A stretch of 64,000 nucleotides of DNA, from assembly GCF_004337505.1 (NCBI RefSeq), contig NZ_SJZI01000002.1, positions 166,379 to 230,378 of the forward strand, in the 5' to 3' direction. The DNA is from Flaviaestuariibacter flavus. GTDB lineage: Bacteria; Bacteroidota; Bacteroidia; Chitinophagales; Chitinophagaceae. Made by a program: the position numbers and the translations under genes. Under the pieces are notes generated by a model. It did not search any database. It saw nothing but the letters and a program-made list of their open reading frames with translations, and was not told the DNA's origin. This document shows positions 7,988 through 18,681 of this stretch, in pieces. Position 1 is the first letter of the stretch; each line of letters opens with the position of its first letter.

Positions 7988-8752
7988 TTATTTCTCGCTC
8001 GCCAGCCCTGCAAACAGGTACTCCTTGTGCATCAGCGAGATGTTGGTCACCGAGATCTCTTTCGGGCAAACCGCCTCGCAGGCACCGGTAAAGGTGCAGG
8101 AGCCGAAGCCTTCCTTGTCCATCTGGTCAACCATGCTCAGCACACGCAGCTTGCGCTCGGGCTCGCCCTGGGGCAGCAGCGCCAGGTGGGCCACCTTGGC
8201 GGCGGTGTAGAGGGATGCCGACGCATTCTTACAGGCCGCCACGCAGGCGCCGCAGCCGATACAGGCCGCCGCCGCGAAGGAGGCGTCCGCCCTTTCTTTT
8301 TCGATGGGAAGTGTGTTGCCGTCTACCGCGTTGCCGGTGTTTACCGAAACGAAGCCGCCGGCCTGCACGATGCGGTCGAACGACGAGCGGTCAACCGCCA
8401 GGTCTTTGATCACGGGGAATGCCTGTGCGCGCCACGGTTCTACCACGATGGTGTCGCCGTCTTTGAATGCACGCATGTGGAGCTGGCAGGTGGTGGTGGC
8501 ATGCCAGGGGCCGTGGGGACGGCCGTTGATGTGCATCGAGCACATGCCACAAATACCCTCGCGGCAGTCGTGGTCGAAAGCGATCGGGTCTTCGCCCTGC
8601 TCGATGAGGCGGTCGTTGAGTACGTCGAACATTTCGAGGAAAGACATTTCGGAAGAGATATCCTTCACTTCGTAGGTCTTGAATCCGCCGGCCGTGTTCT
8701 TATTTTCCTGACGCCATACTTTGAGCGTCAAATTCATATTGTAGTGTTCCAT
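7988..8752 (-). CDS. sdhB: Succinate dehydrogenase / fumarate reductase iron-sulfur subunit
   Basis: Iron-sulfur subunit of respiratory complex II, 254 residues; it carries electrons from the flavin of SdhA to haem and quinone. Cysteine motifs are seen in order: CREGICGMC for the [2Fe-2S] centre near residue 60, [11 protein letters not shown] near 150 and [15 protein letters not shown] near 210 for the other clusters. The first ATG gives [12 protein letters not shown]; the ATG five codons later is equally possible. It is the last gene of sdhC-sdhA-sdhB, 66 nt after sdhA, and is followed by a terminator-bearing repeat. Confidence 0.96.
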   Translation of the reverse strand: MEHYNMNLTLKVWRQENKNTAGGFKTYEVKDISSEMSFLEMFDVLNDRLIEQGEDPIAFDHDCREGICGMCSMHINGRPHGPWHATTTCQLHMRAFKDGDTIVVEPWRAQAFPVIKDLAVDRSSFDRIVQAGGFVSVNTGNAVDGNTLPIEKERADASFAAAACIGCGACVAACKNASASLYTAAKVAHLALLPQGEPERKLRVLSMVDQMDKEGFGSCTFTGACEAVCPKEISVTNISLMHKEYLFAGLASEK

Positions 8753-8818
8753 TCTTCAGGGTTTAAAGGAACGTCAAATAGGTTGCTTTCAGGATGACCG
8801 CGCCGGAGCGCGACCAGG

Positions 8819-10792
<1,974 letters not shown>

Positions 10793-10932
10793 AGTGCTTA
10801 TTTCTGGGTTCGAAATTTCGTTCTTCTATTTTACACGCTTCGCGCGGCTTTGTTCATTGCGGCGGGCGTTTTGTGGGAATCCTGGTGCTTGTTGCAGCGC
10901 ATCGTTGCCGGGCGCCGCCAACGGAGCACCGG

Positions 10933-11652
10933 TTAGTTGAAAGGCGATACCCACCCGAAATACATGGCGAGCGGCATCAGCGCGAACAGGACGCACACGA
11001 TCACCGTAAAGCCGTAGCCAAGACTGCGCAGCAGCGCGAGGTACTTTTTGTTGTTGACGCCCAGCGAGCGGAAGGCGCTGTGAAATCCGTGAAAGAGGTG
11101 GAAGGCCAGTGCGCCAACGCCCACCAAATAAAGGATCACTACCCACTCTTGCTGGAACACCTCGTACATGCGTCCGTACAGGTTGTGCACCATCACGGGA
11201 TGGCCTTCGTAGGATATCTCCTCGAGACCGGTGATGCGCGAAGGCACCCAGAACTGGGCCACGTGGATGACGAGGTAAATGAGGATGAGTGTGCCGAGGA
11301 TGGCCATGCTGCGGCTGTACCACTTGGAGCCGCGGTTGCCCAGGGCAATGTTGTAACCCTGCTTGCGGCGGGCCCGGTTCTTCGCCTCGATCATATAACC
11401 CTGAACAACGTGCAGGATGATACCGGCAAAAAGACCGAATTCAAGGATGCGGATCACGAGCGAATTGCCCATGAAAAAGGCCGCGCGGTTGAACATCGAC
11501 CCGTTGTCGTTTTCGTTAAACCACTTGAGGTCGTTGAAGATGCAGGCGTTGAGTCCCACATGCACCACGAGGAAGGAAATGAGGAAAAGCCCCGTGAGCG
11601 CCATAACGAATTTCCTACCTACAGCAGATGTGAAGAAGTGCGACCATTTCAT
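10933..11652 (-). CDS. sdhC: Succinate dehydrogenase cytochrome b subunit
   Basis: Membrane anchor of complex II, 239 residues with about five membrane segments. It is the single large di-haem b subunit found in Bacteroidota and epsilon-proteobacteria rather than the separate SdhC and SdhD of E. coli; no sdhD follows. Candidate haem-ligand histidines lie in hydrophobic helices (VVHVGLNACIF, ILHVVQGYM, LVIHVAQFW, FHLFHGFHSAF). The N-terminus MKWSHFFTSAVGRKFVMALTG is typical. It is first in the operon, with a clean -7 box at 11683-11690 that gives a leader of about 25 nt. Confidence 0.95.
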   Translation of the reverse strand: MKWSHFFTSAVGRKFVMALTGLFLISFLVVHVGLNACIFNDLKWFNENDNGSMFNRAAFFMGNSLVIRILEFGLFAGIILHVVQGYMIEAKNRARRKQGYNIALGNRGSKWYSRSMAILGTLILIYLVIHVAQFWVPSRITGLEEISYEGHPVMVHNLYGRMYEVFQQEWVVILYLVGVGALAFHLFHGFHSAFRSLGVNNKKYLALLRSLGYGFTVIVCVLFALMPLAMYFGWVSPFN

Positions 11653-11682
11653 AATCAGTCAGAGGGGGATTGAAAATTTGCG

Positions 11683-11690
11683 CAAAGGTA
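11683..11690 (-). promoter_or_regulatory. -7 box of the sdhCAB operon
   Basis: On the minus strand this reads TACCTTTG, an exact TAnnTTTG match. A T-rich stretch about 20 nt further upstream stands at the -33 position. The predicted start is about 25 nt before the sdhC ATG. Confidence 0.55.
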
Positions 11691-11775
11691 CACCCCGATC
11701 ATTAAAAAAACAGAACGTAGTGAAAATGAAATCGGTGCAGTAATGTGTATTTGGGACACGAAAAGGGGCGGCGCG

Positions 11776-11905
11776 CCCGAGAGAAAGAACGCAGATCCCG
11801 CAGCGGAATACGCAGATTGGTTATGATTTATTATGATTGGCTGACGCCGGCAACGTTATCCGCGTAAATCATAAGGATCATAAAAAATCAGCGTTCTTTC
11901 TCTCA
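11776..11905. repeat. Intergenic inverted repeat, GAGAAAGA-CGCAGAT family C copy 1
   Basis: The left arm starts CGAGAGAAAGAACGCAGAT (11778-11796) and includes two TTATGATT units; the right arm (11861-11905) returns CGCGTAAATCATAAGGATCAT and ends AATCAGCGTTCTTTCTCTC. The outer 14-16 bp of the arms are near-perfect complements. A second copy lies at 56711-56832. No T-run follows the outer stem, so it is not a plain terminator. Confidence 0.8.
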
Positions 11906-12472
11906 TCAAAGCGACAACCGCTTCTCCAGCTCGTCGTCGATCTTTTTGAAGAGGTGGAACGGCTTGTAGGTACGCCAGTTGGAGATTTCCATCAGCTCCA
12001 CGTAATAGTTGATCTTTGCTTTTTTGAAATCGTGCTGCGTGGCTTCGGGCATGTTGAGGCAAACCACCCAGCCGTTCTCGTCGCTTACCTCCTCATGCCA
12101 CTCCTCGTAATAGTCGCGGTCGCCGCTATGAAACATCAGCACGTTTTCGGCGATGAGGATGAACTTATAAATACCTTCTTCCTCGAACTTGTCGATGACA
12201 TCCCGCTTAAGAGTCATGATGTCGTTTTCAATCGCGTCGTTCCATTCGCCGATCAGCTCGAGTACCACGTAATTTTCTTCGTAATCGGCCTGCAGCACTT
12301 TCATATACAGCGTGCGCGATCCGAACTCATCCCACTGTGGGTGGATATAGTAATTGTACACCGTCTGGCTGAACTCGAACTCGGAGTATTGCCGCTGGTA
12401 AAAGGGCGAGCGCTCGTCTTCCTCGCTGGTGTAGATGTGCCGCCAATTATAAAATGGTTCAATGTCGTGCAT
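11906..12472 (-). CDS. Conserved hypothetical protein, 188 residues
   Basis: I do not recognise this family. The protein is acidic and aromatic-rich, with no signal peptide or membrane segment, so it is probably cytosolic. It opens MHDIEPFYNWRHIYTSEEDE and has alternating strand/helix character in the middle (YVVLELIGEWNDAIENDIMTL, IYKFILIAENVLMFHSGDRD). Start ATG 12472 lies within the inverted repeat that separates it from the sugar kinase gene on the same strand. The stop codon immediately follows the family C repeat. Confidence 0.7.
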   Translation of the reverse strand: MHDIEPFYNWRHIYTSEEDERSPFYQRQYSEFEFSQTVYNYYIHPQWDEFGSRTLYMKVLQADYEENYVVLELIGEWNDAIENDIMTLKRDVIDKFEEEGIYKFILIAENVLMFHSGDRDYYEEWHEEVSDENGWVVCLNMPEATQHDFKKAKINYYVELMEISNWRTYKPFHLFKKIDDELEKRLSL

Positions 12473-12476
12473 CAGT

Positions 12477-12599
12477 TCAATGTGGTAATGCGGTGATTCG
12501 GTAATGTGGTAAAAGCAAGTACAAAGTTCCGCACTGGCCGCAAACCCTGTGCGTTCCGATCACCACATTAACACATTATCACATTACCGCATTACATTT
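12477..12599. repeat. Intergenic inverted repeat of 8-nt ATGTGGTA units, family D
   Basis: The left arm (12480-12515) runs as units ATGTGGTA, ATGCGGTG, ATTCGGTA, ATGTGGTA. The right arm (12560-12598) is their inverted form: ACCACATTA, ACACATTA, TCACATTA, CCGCATTA. About 45 nt separates the arms. It lies between two minus-strand genes and ends at the stop codon of the kinase gene. It is the clearest case of arms built from tandem octamers. Confidence 0.8.
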
Positions 12600-13448
12600 T
12601 CATGCCATTTCCTTATGATACCGTACCAGTCCGTCCATCGGCTTCTGCAGCACGGTTCCGAGTTCGAATTCATAGGAGGCGCACAGTTCTTTCAGCTTGT
12701 CGCGGAAGCCCCAGGCCACGGATCCGACAAAGCCCACGGGGTATTTCCAGATCTCGGGGTATTTGTTCAGGTGCTGGAAAAAGAAATCGTTGAGTCCGTC
12801 TTCAATGATGTTTTCAATCATGTAGTGGTCGCGGTTTTCGGCCAGGAAGATGGCAAAAGACGCGAGGTAGCGGTTGGGCATGGGCTGTTTGTACACGTGG
12901 TCGAGGATTTCCGAGGCCGTAGTGGTGAAGCGGGCATCGAAACGCGAGCGGAGGTCTTCGTCAAACGTATTGTACAGGAAATACTGCAGCACCTTGCGGC
13001 CCAGGTAGGCGCCCGAGCCCTCGTCGCCGAGCACGTAGCCAAGCCCCGGGCTGTTGCGGGTGATCTTTTTTCCGTTGTAAAAGCAGGAGTTGGAGCCGGT
13101 GCCGAGGATGCAGGCGAGCCCCTTCCCGGAGCCGCATACAGCGCGTGCCGCGGCCAGTAGGTCGGTTTCCACCTCGATCCGGGCCCCGTCAAATACCTGC
13201 TTCAGGCAGGCCTTTACCCGGCGGGCATTGTCGGGGTTGGCGCAGCCCGTACCGTAATAAAAAACCTGCTCGGGCGTTTTCCCCTTAAGCTTCGGCAGCA
13301 GCTCGCCGCGGAGCAGGTCTACGAGCGCCTCGTTGGAGAGGAAATAAGGACTGATGCCCTGGGTGAGCACCGATTTGGTTTTACCGTCGTGGAGCAGTTT
13401 CCATTCCGACTTGGTGGCGCCGCAATCCGCGATAAGGGTGGTGACCAT
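12600..13448 (-). CDS. BadF/BadG-type ATPase, probable N-acetylglucosamine kinase
   Basis: Member of the BadF/BadG/BcrA/BcrD ATPase family, 282 residues, with the actin-like ASKHA fold: phosphate-1 loop IADCGATKSEW (residues 6-16), phosphate-2 region ILGTGSNSCFY near 113, and GLGYVLGDEGSGAYLGR near 133. In Bacteroidota such single-domain members are usually annotated as N-acetylglucosamine kinase-like, which would feed GlcNAc-6-phosphate to cell-wall precursor or catabolic pathways; the substrate is inferred. There is no membrane segment. Start is ATG 13448. It is divergent from the S41 protease. Confidence 0.8.
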   Translation of the reverse strand: MVTTLIADCGATKSEWKLLHDGKTKSVLTQGISPYFLSNEALVDLLRGELLPKLKGKTPEQVFYYGTGCANPDNARRVKACLKQVFDGARIEVETDLLAAARAVCGSGKGLACILGTGSNSCFYNGKKITRNSPGLGYVLGDEGSGAYLGRKVLQYFLYNTFDEDLRSRFDARFTTTASEILDHVYKQPMPNRYLASFAIFLAENRDHYMIENIIEDGLNDFFFQHLNKYPEIWKYPVGFVGSVAWGFRDKLKELCASYEFELGTVLQKPMDGLVRYHKEMA

Positions 13449-13548
13449 GACGTAGGAGGCTTAAAGGTTGTTGTAAAATCTTCACTCAACGGCGCAGTAG
13501 GGCTGAATTGGCCTAATTTGCAACCGTTTAGCAAATGTAACCGACAAG

Positions 13549-15141
13549 ATGAGGAATAAAAAATTGCAGGTCTGGCTGCCGCTGATCTTCTCGATCGTGA
13601 TGATCATCGGTATGTTTTTCGGGTTCCGCCTGCACCAGCAAACGGGCTCGTCGAAAGGACTGTTCGCCCGCGAGCAGCGCAGCACCCTGCAGGAAGCCAT
13701 CGACCTGATTCGCAATAAGTATGTCGACAAGGTAAAGATCGACTCACTTCAGGACAACGCCATGGACGGGCTGATGAACCAGCTCGACCCCCACTCCGTT
13801 TATATTCCCAACCGCGACGTGGCCGAGGCCAACGAAGACATCACCGGGAATTTCCAGGGCATCGGCGTTGAGTTCAATATTTTTGAAGACACCGTAAACG
13901 TGCTGTACGTAGTGCCGGGCGGTCCTTCCGATAAGGCGGGCCTTCAGATCGGCGACCGCATCACGCATGTGGACGACAAAAGCGTCGTCAGCAAAACCCT
14001 TCCTTCCGAAGACATCCGCCGCATGATCCGCGGCGAAGGCGGCACCAAGGTAAAGCTTACCGTTTGGCGTGCGGGCACCATCCAGTATTTCTACGTGGTG
14101 CGCGGCACCATTCCCCTCCCCTCGCTCGACGCCGCCTATATGCTCGATGGGCAGACCGGCTATATCCGCCTCAACAAGTTTTCCGAAACCACCTACCGCG
14201 AGTTCATGCGGGCCATGGAAGAGCTCCAGGGTAAAGGCATGAAAGCCCTCATGCTCGACCTCCGCGGCAACGGTGGCGGGCTCGTGCAGCAGGCCGTCAA
14301 CATCGCGGATGAGTTTATCGCCGGCGACCAGATCATTGTTTATACCCAGGGCACCAACTCCGACCGGCGCGACTACCGGGCCTCTAAGGACGGCATTTTC
14401 GAAACCGGCAAGCTGGTGGTACTGGTGGATGAGCTTACTGCCTCGGCATCCGAGATCCTGGCGGGCGCCCTGCAGGACCTCGACCGTGCTACCATTGTGG
14501 GCCGCCGCACGTTTGGCAAAGGCCTCGTGCAGGAGCAATACCCCCTTTCCGACGGTTCGGCCATCCGCCTTACGGTGGCACGCTATTTCACCCCGCTCGG
14601 GCGCAGCATACAGCGCCCCTACGACAAAGGCCGTAAGGTGTATATGGAAGAGGTCATCGACCGCTACCGCAGCGGTGAGATGATCAATCCTGATTCGATC
14701 CACCAGAAGAAAAGCGAGGTGTTCAAAACCAAGGGCGGGCGAACCGTTTACAACGGCGGAGGCATCACCCCTGATGCTTTTGTGCCGATCGATACGAGCT
14801 CTTTCACCCAGAATATCACCAAGCTCTACCTCGACGGGCGCTTCAATAATTACGTTTACCTCTACTATATGGATCACCGCAAAGAGCTGTCGGCGTTCCG
14901 GACGCCGGGCGAATTCACCCGCGGCTTTGCCGGCAGCGAGGAAGCCTGGCGCGGTCTGGTGGAGTATGCCGTCAAAGACAGCGTGAACCTGCGCGTGGTG
15001 CCCGAAAAGGACAAGCGCGAGGTGCAGCGGCGCATCCGTGCCTACCTGGCCCGCCTCCGCTGGCGTACGCAGGGCTTCTACGAAGTCTCCAATAGCGGCG
15101 ACCCCGTGGTGACACGGGCAAAGCAGCTGCTTGAGCCGTGA
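13549..15141 (+). CDS. ctpA: S41 family C-terminal processing protease with PDZ domain
   Basis: Periplasmic, membrane-anchored serine protease of 530 residues. An N-terminal signal anchor (about residues 8-24) is followed by a PDZ domain (about 95-180) and the S41 catalytic core. The Ser/Lys dyad is visible: the serine lies in TASASEIL (residues 297-304) and Lys324 in TFGKGLVQ. Family members trim the C-termini of exported substrates. The tail (about 380-530) is longer than in minimal CtpA. Start is ATG 13549. The 100 bp shared with the divergent kinase gene carries AT-rich promoter-like sequence but no perfect -7 box. Confidence 0.93.
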   Translation: MRNKKLQVWLPLIFSIVMIIGMFFGFRLHQQTGSSKGLFAREQRSTLQEAIDLIRNKYVDKVKIDSLQDNAMDGLMNQLDPHSVYIPNRDVAEANEDITGNFQGIGVEFNIFEDTVNVLYVVPGGPSDKAGLQIGDRITHVDDKSVVSKTLPSEDIRRMIRGEGGTKVKLTVWRAGTIQYFYVVRGTIPLPSLDAAYMLDGQTGYIRLNKFSETTYREFMRAMEELQGKGMKALMLDLRGNGGGLVQQAVNIADEFIAGDQIIVYTQGTNSDRRDYRASKDGIFETGKLVVLVDELTASASEILAGALQDLDRATIVGRRTFGKGLVQEQYPLSDGSAIRLTVARYFTPLGRSIQRPYDKGRKVYMEEVIDRYRSGEMINPDSIHQKKSEVFKTKGGRTVYNGGGITPDAFVPIDTSSFTQNITKLYLDGRFNNYVYLYYMDHRKELSAFRTPGEFTRGFAGSEEAWRGLVEYAVKDSVNLRVVPEKDKREVQRRIRAYLARLRWRTQGFYEVSNSGDPVVTRAKQLLEP

Positions 15142-15246
15142 GTCGTGAATCGTCATTCGTGAATGCTGATGCCTGACTACGAAGAAAGGATGCCAAAGGC
15201 ATCCTTTCTTCTTTTTCCGCGCATCGCGGATTCACGATTGACGAAC
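15142..15246. repeat. Intergenic inverted repeat with GGATGCC hairpin, family B copy 1
   Basis: The central hairpin GAAGAAAGGATGCC-AAA-GGCATCCTTTCTTC (15181-15211) is a perfect 14-bp stem with A and T runs on either side, a bidirectional terminator. It is flanked by outer inverted arms of heptads, GTGAATC-type on the left (15138-15165) and GGATTCACGATTGACGA on the right (15228-15244). It fills the gap between two convergent genes. Copies are at 18385-18486 and 61051-61147. Confidence 0.85.
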
Positions 15247-15585
15247 TCACCGGAACAGGTCCGGGTTCTTATCCATCGCCTTTTTCTCGATCGAGTAAGA
15301 AGCCAGCAGGCCGCCGCCGCCGCCGAGGGCGATCAGCGAGAAATACAACGGCTCGGGGTTCATGTTCTTACTTCCGTAGGTATCGATGAGGTAGGCGATC
15401 AGCAGGCCCAGTCCGGCGCCCATGATGAACAGGCCTGCCTTCAGGCTATTGTATGGGCGTGGTGAGCGGGGGTCCTTGCCCTTTTCGAGGATGGCGAGGT
15501 TCTCGCGGGTACGCAGGTAAAAGATCCCGAAAACCATAGCAGTAGTCGTGATGAAAAGCGTAATAGGCACCAGGTTGTGGTCCAT
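15247..15585 (-). CDS. DUF6249-like small membrane protein
   Basis: Small membrane protein of 112 residues with three hydrophobic segments (about 5-20, 50-66 and 82-97). The motif FYLRTRENLAILEKG after the first segment is characteristic of the DUF6249-type family widespread in Bacteroidota. Function unknown. Start is ATG 15585. It converges with ctpA across a terminator-bearing repeat. The 150 bp upstream, towards the transglutaminase gene, shows nothing I can name. Confidence 0.75.
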   Translation of the reverse strand: MDHNLVPITLFITTTAMVFGIFYLRTRENLAILEKGKDPRSPRPYNSLKAGLFIMGAGLGLLIAYLIDTYGSKNMNPEPLYFSLIALGGGGGLLASYSIEKKAMDKNPDLFR

Positions 15586-15734
15586 ATAAAATCGTTTTTG
15601 AGGGTTATTGATTTCCGACCGTCTGTGAATGGGACTACCGCATGCATTCCCGGGTTACAGCCCATTCCCGATCGTGTTCGGATATTAGGACTACAGCCGG
15701 GTCGGACCGGTTACAGGCATTTCAAAAATAAGCA

Positions 15735-16730
15735 TCAGTGCGACAGCAGGGCCGACGGAAGTGCCAGCTCTACCCGGTAGTGCAGGATCACGTCGTCGTT
15801 GCAGCGGAGGTGCAGCCATTCCACCCCCGGCGTGGCCACCCAGGTGTAGGTGAGCTTCCGCGACGGGTAACGGTCGCGGGGTTCGAGGAAAACTTCGTTG
15901 AGGCGCGTAGACCCGGGGCCTGGCTCCAGTGCGGAGCCGGAAGCGATCATCCCCGCTGCGAGCTCGGTTTGCAACGACACCTGCAGGCGCACCGTGTCGC
16001 CGGGTGCGGGACGCAGCACGCCCACTACCGGGCTGATGGCGGCAATGCGGTACTTCAGCGCCGCCTGCGTTCGGAATGGCCCATGCCGGAACTCTCCGGG
16101 GGCGGGTGGTTGCGGCAGCAGCGACCAGCGCAGATCTTCCGGAAAATGGCTGCCGATAAACCGCGCAGGGTCGGGAAAGAAATAGGTTTCGTCAAGAGCC
16201 GTAACGAACTCATCGGAGCCATTGCGGAAATAGCCGGCGCCCCAGGTGGCATCGAGTAACTGCCAGGCGCTATCCACCCATACGGCATTCCAGGAGTGGT
16301 TCGGGCCGAAGCTCCGGTCGCTGCGGTCGTATTCGTTGCGCGCATAGCCGGTAACCAGCACCGACCGGATGCCGGCATAGCGGCAAAGCGTGTTGAACAG
16401 GCGGGCATAGCCTTCGCACACCCCCTCCCGGTCGCGCAGTACCTGCCAGGCGATCCGCTCGTCGAGTGCCAGCCCGTCGAGGGCTGTGTCGCGCAGGGAC
16501 GCAGCGCGGCGCGGCGAACGGAGCCGGTAGCGGATATTGGCGGTAACCCAACGGAAAAAGGCGCGCGTTTTCTCGCGGTCGCTTTGCAGGCCGGCAGTGA
16601 GCAGGCGCGACAGCGAGTCGGGCGAGGGAGCGCCGCTTACCGAAAGTGCAAGGCGGTCGGCCGCTTCCCACTGGGCGCGGCTCCGGCCTATGCCGGCAAG
16701 CAAAATCAATATGGAGAGGAAGACCCGCAC
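15735..16730 (-). CDS. Exported transglutaminase-like protein
   Basis: Exported protein of about 331 residues with a transglutaminase/protease-like core. The Cys-His-Asp triad is visible in GVCEGYARLF, FGPNHSWNAVWV and LLDATWGAG. The N-terminal domain is typical of bacterial exported proteins of this fold, and the C-terminal 120 residues look beta-rich. The frame is open to 16808, but the first codons there are TTG and lie in the terminator of the gene upstream. A GTG at 16730 gives a normal signal peptide (VRVFLSILILLAGIGRSRAQ) and is preferred; ATG 16787 is the alternative. Function and substrate are unknown. Confidence 0.75.
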   Translation of the reverse strand: MRVFLSILILLAGIGRSRAQWEAADRLALSVSGAPSPDSLSRLLTAGLQSDREKTRAFFRWVTANIRYRLRSPRRAASLRDTALDGLALDERIAWQVLRDREGVCEGYARLFNTLCRYAGIRSVLVTGYARNEYDRSDRSFGPNHSWNAVWVDSAWQLLDATWGAGYFRNGSDEFVTALDETYFFPDPARFIGSHFPEDLRWSLLPQPPAPGEFRHGPFRTQAALKYRIAAISPVVGVLRPAPGDTVRLQVSLQTELAAGMIASGSALEPGPGSTRLNEVFLEPRDRYPSRKLTYTWVATPGVEWLHLRCNDDVILHYRVELALPSALLSH

Positions 16731-16790
16731 GGTTATATGTACAAATTTCGGAATATATAATTTCCGTTGTGCAGGATTAACCGTCATGGC

Positions 16791-16822
16791 AAAAAAAAGC
16801 TGCCGCAAATAATTGCAGCAGC
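16791..16822 (-). terminator. Terminator of the dienelactone hydrolase gene
   Basis: Read on the minus strand: GCTGCTGCAA-TTAT-TTGCGGCAGC, a 10-bp stem with one G-U wobble, then eight T residues. It lies 28 nt past the stop of the gene at 16850-17689. Confidence 0.85.
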
Positions 16823-16849
16823 GAATCTATAAAACAAACGGGTATCGAA

Positions 16850-17689
16850 TTAGCGGAATACTTCGTTCCAGAAGGCTTTCATGTCGTTCCAGGAGGCCGT
16901 ATCGGCGGCCCCGTTGTAGCGGATCGGCATATTGAACTTCTGCCCGGTAGGTGTCGCAGCCGGGTTGGTGAAAGCGTGGGTGGCGTCGGGGTATACCTTG
17001 TCGGTATGCCGGATGCCGAGGCTGTCGAGGCGTTTGCGGAAGGCTTCGTATTTCTCCATCGGCACAAAGGAGTCGGCCGCTCCCTGACAGATCAGCACCG
17101 CGCCCTTGTAGGCATCTTTTGCCCAGGGCTGGCCAGGCTCGGGATAATCGCCGTGGAAAGAAACAACGCCGCGGAAGGGCATGCCTGCCCGGGCGCCCTG
17201 CAACACGGCCGATCCGCCGAAGCAGTAACCCATGGCCCCGAGGCGGGCGGTATCGGTCTCGGTGCGGCTTTTCAGGTAGGTGGCAGCGGCCTCGAGGCGC
17301 TCGGTAAACAGTGCCGGGTTGGTATAGAAAGGCATCGCCAGTTCCTGGGCCTGCTTCGGGTCGGCGGCGATCCTGCCGTCGCCGTACATATCAAGAGCGA
17401 TAGCCGCATAGCCAAGGCCGGCAAGCTGGCGGGCACGGCCGCGTGCATAATCATTGAGTCCCCACCATTCCGGCACTACGATAACGGCCGGCCGGCGCCC
17501 GGTTTTGGAGGAATCGAAATAAAGAAAGGAATGGAGCGTGGTGCCTCCGCTGCGCAGGTTAACGGCCTCCTCGCGGATGCCCGGGCCCTGCGGAGCCGCG
17601 GTAGAGGCGTCGTGCTGTTCGCTGTTACCACAGGCGGTCAGCAGCAGTAAGGCAAATGCGGAAAAAAGTCCGGTCAGACGAAAATACAT
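16850..17689 (-). CDS. Dienelactone hydrolase family lipoprotein
   Basis: Alpha/beta hydrolase of the dienelactone hydrolase family, 279 residues. An N-terminal lipoprotein signal (LLLLTACGNSEQ, lipobox Cys20) suggests membrane anchoring. Catalytic elements: nucleophile Cys in MGYCFGGSA (about 154), a candidate Asp in the CQGAADSFVP region, and His in DATHAFTNP. Unlike cytosolic members this one is exported, so the aromatic-degradation role should not be assumed. It is transcribed alone, between its terminator and a divergent small exported protein gene. Confidence 0.85.
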   Translation of the reverse strand: MYFRLTGLFSAFALLLLTACGNSEQHDASTAAPQGPGIREEAVNLRSGGTTLHSFLYFDSSKTGRRPAVIVVPEWWGLNDYARGRARQLAGLGYAAIALDMYGDGRIAADPKQAQELAMPFYTNPALFTERLEAAATYLKSRTETDTARLGAMGYCFGGSAVLQGARAGMPFRGVVSFHGDYPEPGQPWAKDAYKGAVLICQGAADSFVPMEKYEAFRKRLDSLGIRHTDKVYPDATHAFTNPAATPTGQKFNMPIRYNGAADTASWNDMKAFWNEVFR

Positions 17690-17847
17690 ACAGCAAAAGT
17701 TTTTAATCCAATCAACACTAGATCCGGTTTAAAGTTGGGAAAAAAAACCGGCTTTCAGAAGGGTTTGCGCCCGGCGGTGGAAAAAAAGTTAACAACGATA
17801 CAACGGAGCGCGTCCGGGACGCATCTTGGGATAAAGCCCGGTGTCGC

Positions 17848-17855
17848 TATCTTTA
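17848..17855 (+). promoter_or_regulatory. Probable -7 box
   Basis: TATCTTTA differs from TAnnTTTG only in the last base. It lies 16 nt before the ATG at 17872, leaving a leader of roughly 10 nt. Confidence 0.35.
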
Positions 17856-17871
17856 TGATAACAAGCATGCT

Positions 17872-18378
17872 ATGAAAAAACTTTTCCTGTTGCTTCTCTC
17901 CGCCCCTCTTTTTGCCGCCGCCCAGGACAGTACGGTTGCCTGTAAGCTGCGCACCGAACGCGACCCCTATACGAAAGAGGTACGCCTCTCCACCGGCGCG
18001 TTGCGCATCGGCAATTACCAGGTAACCGGTGAGGCCAGCGCCAAGGAAATCGACCTGTTTATCAACCTTACCGGCACCGGCGCCTGCTTTAACGACCAGT
18101 CGCAGGTATCGGTCACCTATACCGGCACCCGCCTGAAGAACAGCTATAAAAACGGCGGCACCATGAACTGTGACGGCTTTTTCCACCTCATTTTCCGCAA
18201 CACTCCAGAAACGCAATACAGCCTGCGCAAGCTGGTTGACCAACGGATTGCCACGCTTACCTTCGGTACCGATAAAAACGCTACGGTGATCACCCTCACC
18301 GAAGATCAGAAAGACATCGTGCAACAGGCGTTCCGCTGCCTGGCTACTGAGGCGAAAGGACTGATCCCTCCGCAGTAA
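17872..18378 (+). CDS. Hypothetical exported protein, 168 residues
   Basis: Signal peptide MKKLFLLLLSAPLFAAAQ with cleavage probably after the AQ, so periplasmic or secreted. The mature part of about 150 residues is beta-rich with four cysteines (CKL, GACF, MNCDG, FRCLA) that could form two disulfides. I do not recognise a family. Start ATG 17872 fits the signal peptide exactly. It converges with the gene at 18490 across a family B terminator repeat. Confidence 0.7.
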   Translation: MKKLFLLLLSAPLFAAAQDSTVACKLRTERDPYTKEVRLSTGALRIGNYQVTGEASAKEIDLFINLTGTGACFNDQSQVSVTYTGTRLKNSYKNGGTMNCDGFFHLIFRNTPETQYSLRKLVDQRIATLTFGTDKNATVITLTEDQKDIVQQAFRCLATEAKGLIPPQ

Positions 18379-18384
18379 GGTTCA

Positions 18385-18486
18385 GGAAACGGGAATCGTC
18401 GATCGTAAATGCCGATACCTGATTACGACGAAAGGATGCCATCGGCATCCTTTCGTCGTAACCGCGCATTGCGCATTCGCGTTTCA
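18385..18486. repeat. Intergenic inverted repeat with GGATGCC hairpin, family B copy 2
   Basis: The hairpin TTACGACGAAAGGATGCC-ATC-GGCATCCTTTCGTCGTAA (18423-18461) is a perfect 18-bp stem with a three-base loop. Outer flanks contain GGGAATCGTCGATCGTAAATG on the left and CGCGCATTGCGCATTCGCG on the right. It lies between convergent genes and should stop transcription in both directions, though no long T-run follows. Confidence 0.85.
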
Positions 18487-18489
18487 AGC

Positions 18490-18681
18490 CTAACAGCGGT
18501 CATAACGGTCACGGATGTATTCGCGGATCTCGTCGCGATCGAAGCCGACTTCCTGCACGGCGGTAAGTACATCCTGAACAGGTAGTTTTAATTTACGGGC
18601 AAGCTCGGTGATCTGGAATTCTACGGATCCGGGAACGCCGAAACGGTCGTTGCTGGAAAGATAATGGGCTTGGTTATACAT
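18490..18681 (-). CDS. Small DUF3606-like protein, 63 residues
   Basis: Small soluble protein beginning MYNQAHYLSSNDRFGVPGS and containing ELARKLKLPVQDVLTAVQEVG, a short helical segment like the DUF3606 family of small bacterial proteins. Function unknown. The frame extends to 18735, but ATG 18681 gives the family-like N-terminus. Nothing adjacent suggests a role. Confidence 0.55.
   Translation of the reverse strand: MYNQAHYLSSNDRFGVPGSVEFQITELARKLKLPVQDVLTAVQEVGFDRDEIREYIRDRYDRC

Noticed and set aside
13744..15156. 470-codon minus-strand frame opposite the S41 protease
   Set aside because: Shadow frame; the plus strand carries PDZ and Ser/Lys catalytic motifs.
16731..16808. N-terminal extension of the transglutaminase-like protein
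   Set aside because: The first codon is TTG within the terminator of the gene before it; GTG 16730 gives a normal signal peptide.
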